Origin: Planctomyces sp. SH-PL62
Lineage (GTDB): Bacteria; Planctomycetota; Planctomycetia; Planctomycetales; Planctomycetaceae
Length of the DNA: 40,667 bases
Assembly (NCBI GenBank): GCA_945893075.1
Contig: CAMDDX010000020.1
Location: 1-40,667, forward strand
Direction: 5' to 3'
The position numbers and the translations under genes were made by a program. Below the pieces are notes generated by a model that did not search any database, had not been told where the DNA came from, and saw only the letters and a list, made by a program, of their open reading frames with translations. This document shows positions 17,251 to 24,400 of the stretch, piece after piece; position 1 is the stretch's first letter, and each line of letters starts with the position of its first letter.

Positions 17251-17586
17251 ATGAAAGCAACGAGCCTACGGACTGTCGCCGTCCTTGGATTCTCAGTCGT
17301 TGGGACTGCTGGATGCGGCACAATCAACAACATGATTGTGGGCACGCCACCGGCTGTGGGGACTTGCGAGCCATCGTTGGAAGTTTATGGCGGTGTCCGC
17401 AGTGACCTTCGCGACGTGCTCCAACTTCTCACTCCGCCGTATTCGGAATCGCCTGTCGAAAACATCGGGCGCACGGTAGGAGCGGGCGGCGCATTGGTCG
17501 ATGTCCCGCTTTCGGCAATTGCGGATACTCTGACACTTGGAAAAACAATTCCGGCCGCGATCAAACGTAAGAGAGAAGCCCCTTGA
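17251..17586 (+). CDS. YceK/YidQ-like (DUF1375) lipoprotein
   Basis: The start is the ATG at 17251 (MKATSLRTVAVLGF); the longer upstream frame reads through repeat DNA. The 111-residue product has a lipoprotein signal with cleavage before Cys in VVGTAGCGT. It also has the family's motif set: CGTINNMI, then YGGVRSDL, and VDVPLSAIADTLTLGKTIP near the end. Family members are small outer-membrane lipoproteins of unknown role in Gram-negatives. The gene sits alone, between repeat DNA and a convergent membrane protein gene. No strong ribosome binding site is visible. Confidence 0.85.
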   Translation: MKATSLRTVAVLGFSVVGTAGCGTINNMIVGTPPAVGTCEPSLEVYGGVRSDLRDVLQLLTPPYSESPVENIGRTVGAGGALVDVPLSAIADTLTLGKTIPAAIKRKREAP

Positions 17587-17658
17587 GATTCTGCAAGCGT
17601 TCAATCCTCGCCCTCTGTGCGATGAAACGGTCAATGACTTGACGGCCCGCTCACGGCT

Positions 17659-18045
17659 TCATGCAAAGGGCGGAGTCTGGGAACATCGGCGTACAAATGG
17701 GCGACGACCGAAGTGCCAGGCAAATGCGGCAAGTAAGCCCCACGCGACGGGTGGAAGAAAGAACTGACGCTCGAAAAGAGCGCTCGCCCAATCGAACTCG
17801 CCAGCGGCTACGGCTGCGGTGAGGTAAATGGAAGGCCAAGGCGTGGCCAACCACGGGTCGAACACCACCGCATAGACCGGTGCGATAAAGAGCATGACAG
17901 CAATCCCAACCACGGCTGCGCGCCACCTTGGGGCGCGTCGCAGCGGTCTTGAGATGACAACAACGCACGCGGTAGCCAAAGAGCCGACAACCCACAGAGC
18001 CGCCGTGTTGGACTTGGCAACGTCAACTAACCAAAAAGGATTCAT
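17659..18045 (-). CDS. Small membrane protein, hypothetical
   Basis: I chose the ATG at 18045 (MNPFWLVDVAK). The 128-residue product shows about three hydrophobic helices: ALWVVGSLATACVVVI, AAVVGIAVMLFIAPVYAVVF and PPVAWGLLAAFAWHF. No charged catalytic motif and no family recognised. The ribosome binding site is weak. It converges on the YceK-like gene. Confidence 0.6.
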   Translation of the reverse strand: MNPFWLVDVAKSNTAALWVVGSLATACVVVISRPLRRAPRWRAAVVGIAVMLFIAPVYAVVFDPWLATPWPSIYLTAAVAAGEFDWASALFERQFFLPPVAWGLLAAFAWHFGRRPFVRRCSQTPPFA

Positions 18046-18154
18046 ACTCGTGACGTGCTCGCAACGACGAATTGGTTTGTAGCCCGCTTGATCGCGGAGA
18101 AAACAAGCCACGGATTATCCGCGATGAGCGTACGATTCAATGAACGGTACGGGC

Positions 18155-18880
18155 TCAATAACTCGATGACGAAACAGCCTTGGTGGCCGACGTGATCGGC
18201 GATAATCCCAATCGCTGGCGGCACTCGTTCAGAATCTCGGCTGTCTTGCTGGCTCCGCAGCGGGTGATGAAGGGGCGGGCTTCGAGGAGTTGGTCCAGCG
18301 TGCGGATGCCTCCCGCCGCTTTGACTTGGACGTGCGGAGGCGAGTGCTCGCGCATCAGCTTCAAGTCGGCGAGCGTCGCGCCGCCGGTGCCGTAACCGGT
18401 CGAGGTTTTGACCCAGTCGCAATTCAGCTCGCCGCAGATTTCGCAGAGGCGCAGCTTGTGCGAGTCCTGCAAGTAGCAGTTCTCGAAGATGATTTTTATT
18501 TTCTGCCCGGCCGAGTGCGCGGCACCGGTGATCTCTTGGATCTCTTGCCGGACGTAGTCCCATTGGCCGCTGAGCACTTGGCTGATGTTGACGACCATGT
18601 CGAGTTCCTGGCAGCCGTCTTTCAACGCCTGCAACGCCTCGGCGACTTTGATCGCGGTGGTGTGGCCACCGTGTGGAAAGCCGATCGTCGTGCTGGCTTT
18701 GACCGTGCTGCCGGCGAGGATCTCGGCGCAGCGCTTCACGGAGTACGGCAGGATGCAGACGCTGGCCGCGTCGTAGTCGCGTGCGAGTTTGCAGCCGGCT
18801 TCGAGTTCATTCGCCGTCAGCATCGGTTGCAGCAAGGAGTGGTCGATCATCTTGGCGATGTCGGAGTAGGTGTAGGGCAT
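18155..18880 (-). CDS. deoC: Deoxyribose-phosphate aldolase
   Basis: 241 residues, class I aldolase that splits 2-deoxyribose-5-phosphate into glyceraldehyde-3-phosphate and acetaldehyde in nucleoside salvage. Key motifs: VKASTTIGFPHGG, ELDMVVNIS (catalytic Asp region), DWVKTSTGYGTGG with the Schiff-base Lys at about residue 158, and VQVKAAGGIRT with the second Lys at about 187. The usual GFPLG is GFPHG here. AAGGA lies seven bases before the ATG. It follows the permease gene by 49 bases, with an ATTTGAAATTTG repeat in the gap. Confidence 0.95.
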   Translation of the reverse strand: MPYTYSDIAKMIDHSLLQPMLTANELEAGCKLARDYDAASVCILPYSVKRCAEILAGSTVKASTTIGFPHGGHTTAIKVAEALQALKDGCQELDMVVNISQVLSGQWDYVRQEIQEITGAAHSAGQKIKIIFENCYLQDSHKLRLCEICGELNCDWVKTSTGYGTGGATLADLKLMREHSPPHVQVKAAGGIRTLDQLLEARPFITRCGASKTAEILNECRQRLGLSPITSATKAVSSSSY

Positions 18881-18900
18881 GGTGGAGTCCTTGTTTTGTG

Positions 18901-18931
18901 ATCTCGAATCTCAAATTTCAAATTTCAAATC
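18901..18931 (-). repeat. ATTTGAAATTTG repeat between permease and deoC
   Basis: Minus-strand reading TGATTTGAAATTTGAAATTTGAGATTCGAGATC directly follows the permease's last codons (its TGA stop lies in the first unit) and precedes the deoC ribosome binding site. Same family as the tracts at 7402, 10166, 28285 and 37657. Confidence 0.7.
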
Positions 18932-21296
18932 ATTCGCGTGTCTTCAACACGGCGATCAAATCCAAATGGTCTAACCGGCGTCGGACCAACAGGCCCGACA
19001 AGATAGCGGCGATGAGCACGACGGTCGTGGCAAACGAGTACGTCGCCGGTTCGATGATCAGCGGGATGCGGTATAGCTCGGTGTCCATGAACCAGCAGAC
19101 CAGTTTCGCCAGACGGTTGCCGATGAACAGCCCCACCGGAATTGCGGCACACGTCAGGATGGCCAGTTCGCCCAGCAGGATGCGTGAGATCTCGGCGCGA
19201 GTCAGGCCAAGCACCCGCAGGCTCGCCAGTTCGCGGCCCCGTTCCGACAGAGCCACGCGCGCGGTGTTGTAGACCACGCCGAAAGCGATGATGCAGGCGA
19301 AGACGACGTTGAAGGCTTGCATGGTCAACAGGTTGTTCATCACGGTGTCTCGGAAGCCTTGAATCGCCGCCCCTTTGAGCATCACGCTGCCGACGCGCGG
19401 AGTTCCCTTCAATCGGCGGTACAGATCATCGACGGCGGCCGGATCGGCGGTGATCGCGATGTTCGTCACCGCCGGTCCTTCGCCTACCAGGCGATTCAAG
19501 GCCCGTACCTCCATGTAACAGACGGTGCCGAGATACTCCTGACTGAGCGCCGCGATCCGCACCGGACGAACGCGCCGGCTCCCCTCCATGATTTCCAGCG
19601 TGAGTGTATCCCCGATGCGCACGCCCAGCACTTGCGCCAGCTTTTGATTAAGCACGATCCCTTCCGGCGGCACAGCGACCGGTTCGTCGTTGTCGTCGAT
19701 CAAATGATTCAGCGTCGCGTTCTGGTCGATGCCCAACAGATAGGTCCGCTTCTCAACTTGATCGTTGAAGATTTTGACGCCCACTCCGCGCCGCGGTTCG
19801 GCCAGAATCACGCCGGGAAGCTGTTGAATCTCATGCAGCGCCTTGCGTGACGTCGGCTCATTGAGCGTCACGTCGATGTCGTGCCGATTGATGTACTCGA
19901 ACTGCATCCGCACCAGATATTCGAGCGAGTCCGCCGAGAATCTGCCGAGCACCAGAATCGCCGCGGCCATCGCGATGCCGCAGACCGACAGCAGCGCTTT
20001 GACCGGCCGCCGCTCGATGTTGCGAATCACGATGCGGCCGATTTGAGAGAGCCAATTAGCGAAACCCAACCGCTCGAAGATCGTCGGCCGAAATTCACCG
20101 GGAGCTTCCGGCCGCATCGCCTCGGCCGGCGGCAGCGTCACTGCGCGGCGCACGACGTTTAACGTGCCGAGCATCGACGCCACCACGCAAACTCCGAACG
20201 CTCCTGCGATGACTTGCGGAGGGAGCTGATAGTGCAGTTCCGGGTAACGGTAGAACTCGGCATAGATGCCCATCATCTTGCGGCCGATGAACGCTCCGGC
20301 GATCGTCCCCGCGATGCCGCCGATCACGCAGATCAGCAGCACCAACTTCAAGTAGTGCCGGCCGACCGCCCAGTCCGAATAGCCGAACGCCTTGAGCGCC
20401 GCAATCTGATCGCGCTGCAACGCGATGATCCGCGACAGCACGACGTTCAACAGAAACGCCGCGACGCCCAGAAAGATCGACGGCACGATCATGCCCATGC
20501 GTTTGAGGTTACTGATCTCGTCGTTGAGGAACCGATGCGAGATTTGATCCGCGCGCGCGTGCGAACCGAACCCGCCATGCTTTTCGATGATCTGGTCCAG
20601 CCGCCGCACGACCTCACCTTCCGACGCTCCCGGCAGCAGTTCGATGAGCACGTCGTTAAACGCTCCCTTCATGTCGAACGCCGCTTCGAGCGCCTCGCGG
20701 CTCATCCACAGAATCCCGAACCGCTTGTCATCCGGCACGAGCTGTCCGTACTTGATTTGGTAGACGTACTCCGGCGACAGCGCGACGCCGACGATCCGCA
20801 GCTTCTTCTTCTTGCCGTTAATGACCGCCGAAATCTGGTCGTTGAGTTCCAGCTTGTGAGCTTTCACAAACCCTTCACTGGCGAGCACCTCATCGTCGCG
20901 TCGCGGTTCGATGAAGCGTCCCTTGCGCAGGAACAGCGAACAGAGATCGGTCGATTCGGGATGCTCCGGGATCGACACCAGCCGTCCGGCGACCGGCTCC
21001 GGAAACGACGGCACGTCCAGCGTCACATCCTCGACCACGCGCGTCTGAATCCGTGCGACTCCCGGAATCTCTTCCATCCGCTCGGCCACCGACTGCGGAG
21101 CACGCTTGATCCGAGCGAACACCTGCGGGAACCGATTCGACTCGTAGAAGCCATCCATCGTCCCCTGCAACGAAACCATCGCGCTGGAGGACATCACAAA
21201 CGTCGCGACCCCGCACGCCATGACCGCGCAGATCGCCAGCACCTGCCCCTTCATCAGCAGCACGTCGCGAACCAGTTTGCGATCAATCGCCCGCAT
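18930..21296 (-). CDS. FtsX-type ABC transporter permease (two FtsX domains)
   Basis: I chose the ATG at 21296 (MRAIDRKLVRDVLLMKGQV); residues in frame before it derive from a palindromic repeat. The 788-residue product has an N-terminal helix, a MacB-like periplasmic domain, and a first FtsX domain (about residues 265-400, IVPSIFLGVAAFLLNVVLSR ... RDQIAALKAFGYSDWAVG). A second hydrophobic helix (LLSVCGIAMAAAILVLG), a second periplasmic domain and a second FtsX domain near the end (LSERGRELASLRVLGLTRAE) follow. This layout fits permeases of lipid, lipoprotein or peptide export. The usual ATPase and adaptor genes are not next to it, so it is orphaned here. Confidence 0.9.
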   Translation of the reverse strand: MRAIDRKLVRDVLLMKGQVLAICAVMACGVATFVMSSSAMVSLQGTMDGFYESNRFPQVFARIKRAPQSVAERMEEIPGVARIQTRVVEDVTLDVPSFPEPVAGRLVSIPEHPESTDLCSLFLRKGRFIEPRRDDEVLASEGFVKAHKLELNDQISAVINGKKKKLRIVGVALSPEYVYQIKYGQLVPDDKRFGILWMSREALEAAFDMKGAFNDVLIELLPGASEGEVVRRLDQIIEKHGGFGSHARADQISHRFLNDEISNLKRMGMIVPSIFLGVAAFLLNVVLSRIIALQRDQIAALKAFGYSDWAVGRHYLKLVLLICVIGGIAGTIAGAFIGRKMMGIYAEFYRYPELHYQLPPQVIAGAFGVCVVASMLGTLNVVRRAVTLPPAEAMRPEAPGEFRPTIFERLGFANWLSQIGRIVIRNIERRPVKALLSVCGIAMAAAILVLGRFSADSLEYLVRMQFEYINRHDIDVTLNEPTSRKALHEIQQLPGVILAEPRRGVGVKIFNDQVEKRTYLLGIDQNATLNHLIDDNDEPVAVPPEGIVLNQKLAQVLGVRIGDTLTLEIMEGSRRVRPVRIAALSQEYLGTVCYMEVRALNRLVGEGPAVTNIAITADPAAVDDLYRRLKGTPRVGSVMLKGAAIQGFRDTVMNNLLTMQAFNVVFACIIAFGVVYNTARVALSERGRELASLRVLGLTRAEISRILLGELAILTCAAIPVGLFIGNRLAKLVCWFMDTELYRIPLIIEPATYSFATTVVLIAAILSGLLVRRRLDHLDLIAVLKTRE

Positions 21297-21303
21297 GACA
21301 ATC

Positions 21304-21459
21304 CCTGGAGTGCTGCGGCTCGATGCAGCCCTCCATCCATTTGAAAGAGCGACGCCATTCTCTGCGAAACCGACTTTCGATCTCTCGCCGCGGTCTTTGA
21401 ATTGTGAACGCCGCGATTCCAATCGAATGGAGGGCTGCGTCGAGCCGCAGCACTCCAGG
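21304..21459. repeat. Palindromic cassette upstream of the permease gene
   Basis: Arms 21304-21336 (CCTGGAGTGCTGCGGCTCGA...) and 21427-21459 are inverted with one mismatch in 33 bases and a 90-base spacer. It starts eight bases upstream of the permease ATG and ends 33 bases short of the helicase stop codon. It belongs to the same family as 23010-23178 and 29456-29598 (GGAGTGCGG ... CCTCCAT ends). Confidence 0.92.
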
Positions 21460-21492
21460 GGCCATCATCGCGTCCGCGAATGCCAACCGCCA

Positions 21493-24400
21493 TTAACGTC
21501 GTGCGGTTTGTCGGGGAGTTCTTGCCAACGGTGCCAACCGCGACGACGACGATTCTCGATCGCGTGGCCTGGGGGCCGCCGTGGGCGGCTCACACCCAGC
21601 CTTTCCGCGTTGCAGGAGATCTTCGACACGGCTCCGCACTTCAGCGGTGAGTGTCGGCGACAGCCAGGCGTCGTCGGCGATCTTTGTCCCCACACAACGA
21701 CCATCGAGATACACCAGCCGATGAGAAGCGACGCTCGGCACGCGCGGCTGATCGTCCAGGACGCCGACCAAGTTCAACGGATCGGCCGCGGAGACCAGAA
21801 TGAATTCGCGTCCCGCAGCCTGACTCTCCGAGTCGGGGGCCGATCCTTGTGATCGATCGCGCAACAACCGCAGTTGCCGAATCGACTCGCTCATCGAGAA
21901 CTGCTCGCCCGCCACGCCGGAGATGAATCGCCCACCACGAATCTCGCCGCGAGCCTCCAACCGGCGATAGACCTGCAACAACTCCCACCACGACGGCGCA
22001 CTGGATTCGCGTGCCAACAAATCTTTGAACATGACGCCCCAACGTCGCAACAATTGCCACGCCCATTGCTCGACGACTTCGTCGCGGCGAAGGGCTGCGC
22101 TCGGCGCGGGTCTCCCGACCCCGCCGCTGGCTGGACCGCAGGTCTCCCTTATCGGAGTTTCGGCAAGTTGACGCAGATCACTGCTCCGGGAGACCTGCGG
22201 TCGTTCGAGCGGCGGGGTCAGGAGGCCCGCGCCGAGCGCCGGCACATCGCGCCACAACGACCAACGTCCCGCCGACCCCATGACGCCACGCTGGCGCAGC
22301 AATCCCGGCCGACCACGGCTTGCGCCGCGAGACGATGTGCGACTCGCATCACTGATGAGCTGCCGCAAACCGGAGAAGCCGTCCGCCGTCACCAGGCCGC
22401 GCGAGACGAGTTCGCCCAAACCATCTTCGACATGTGCCGGCAACAAGCGGCTCTCGCGGAGTAGGTCTGTCAGGAACATCGCTCCCCGCGTTCGCAGCAA
22501 GGCCGCGAGATCTTCGGACGAGGAACTCAGTTGTTTGTGGGGCAGGTTTTCAACCTGCCCGGACTTGGCTTCGGACAGGTTGGAAACCTGCCCCACGGCA
22601 TCCAGCCACGGCAAATCGCCACGCAAGAACAACGACACCGGCACCACACGAGTGACGCCCGACATCGGCTTGCCTTTGTCCGGATCGACGCGCGGCGGAT
22701 ACAGCCGGCCCCACGCAACCTCGCCGCCAAGACACAATTCGTCGAGCCACTCCGGCCGATAGTTGTCGACGCGCGCGGGCAGGATATCCCGCTCCCAAGC
22801 GATCGCCGGAAGATCGAGACCTTGCAGCATCGCGACGATTTCAAACAGACCATTCGAGCCGGCTCGCCGATCGGTTCCCGTGATTCCCTGCCGCCGCGCG
22901 AGATATCGCCAGTAAGTCGAAACATCGACCGGCTCAATCAACCGCCGCAAGCCCTCGATCGTCAGTCGATGAATGCGAGCCAACAATCGTCGATGGCACC
23001 ATTCCACTCTGGAGTGCGGTGTGACCCAGATGCTGGGTGCCCCAACACCGCCCTCCATTGAATGCGGTGGTTGACTCACGAAGTTTGATTCAGCTTGGTC
23101 GTGACGATCGACATTTTTGGTTCGGTCGGATTCGGTGGCCGATTGAATGGAGGGCGGTGTCGAGCCACCGCACTCCAAGGATCGAAAGACTCCGCGCAAG
23201 ACGACCCCTTCGCCTTCGAGGGCTTCCAATGTCGCGGAGACCTGCGACTCGGTGAAAGTCGTCTGCTCTGCCAACTCCACCGCCGTGATCGGCCCGCAGA
23301 CCTCCAACCAGCCGCGCAGAACAGCGGTTCGCGCGTCGGTCGTTTCCCATTCGGTGCGAACGCCAGTAGGAGCTTCGATGACGGGATCGATCACCTGGTT
23401 GGGAAAGAGCACCTTGATCGCCGGCAACCGCTCGGCCGCGACCCACGCGGTTTGTCCATTCGGCAACGTGAGCCTCGTCGCTCGGAGGTCGGTCATGAGC
23501 TCGGCGAATTCACTCTCGTGGCCGACGCTGCTAGCGTCGGCACGGACGCTAGCAGCGTCCGCCACGCCGTGCGGCAAGAAGAACAAGCTCAGCAGCGCGT
23601 CATGCAGTTCGTCGGCATTGCGAATCAGCGGCTGAGCTTCCCGCACGACTTGCTCGATCGCCGCAGGGTCGAGCTTTGCCAAGTCACGCACATCATCGGG
23701 ATTCAGCGTGCGGCGATTCGCGACCGCTCGTGCTCGGCGTTCTTGCAACTCGCCGCCGTCGAGGAACGCATACGGGTTCGCGTTGAGCAACTCGTAACAA
23801 AACGGCGAAGGCTCGCGCGTGTCGCGAGCGATCAACTCGATCCGTCCGGCCTCGATGTCTTCAAGCACTCGATGCAAACCGGCGAGGTCCATGGCTTCGG
23901 TCAGGCAGTCGTGCATCGTCTGCTGAACCAGCGGATGATCGGGGAGTTCCTGGTCGCCGACGATGTTCTCTTGGCAGCCGGTCAGCTTGGGAAAAACGGC
24001 CGTCAGCAAATCATCCGAACGGAACCGTTGCAGGGCAGGGGGGACTTTCTGGCCGTTCCGCATTCGCAGCACTAAGAGCGCTCGGTTCATGTTCCAACGC
24101 CAGCGCGTTTGAAACAGCGGGGTTTGCAGAATCGCTTGCTCCAGCAAGTTGCGAGCATTCTCGCGGGTCAGCATCGGGAACATGCTCTCCAACGGAAAAG
24201 AATGCTGCGGGCCGAGCGACAAGATGAAGCCGTCATCATCGGCCGTCGCCTGTAATTCAAAATCAAAAGAGCGGCAGAACCGCTTCCGCATCGCCAGTCC
24301 CCACGCCTTGCAGACCCGCGCTCCGAACGGAGCATGCACGACCATCTGCATCCCGCCCGACTCATCGAAGAAGCGTTCAAAGACGATTTTCTTCTGACTC

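Noticed and set aside
20214-21344. 376-residue plus-strand frame opposite the permease
   Set aside because: His/Arg-rich antisense shadow with no motif; the minus-strand permease is clear.
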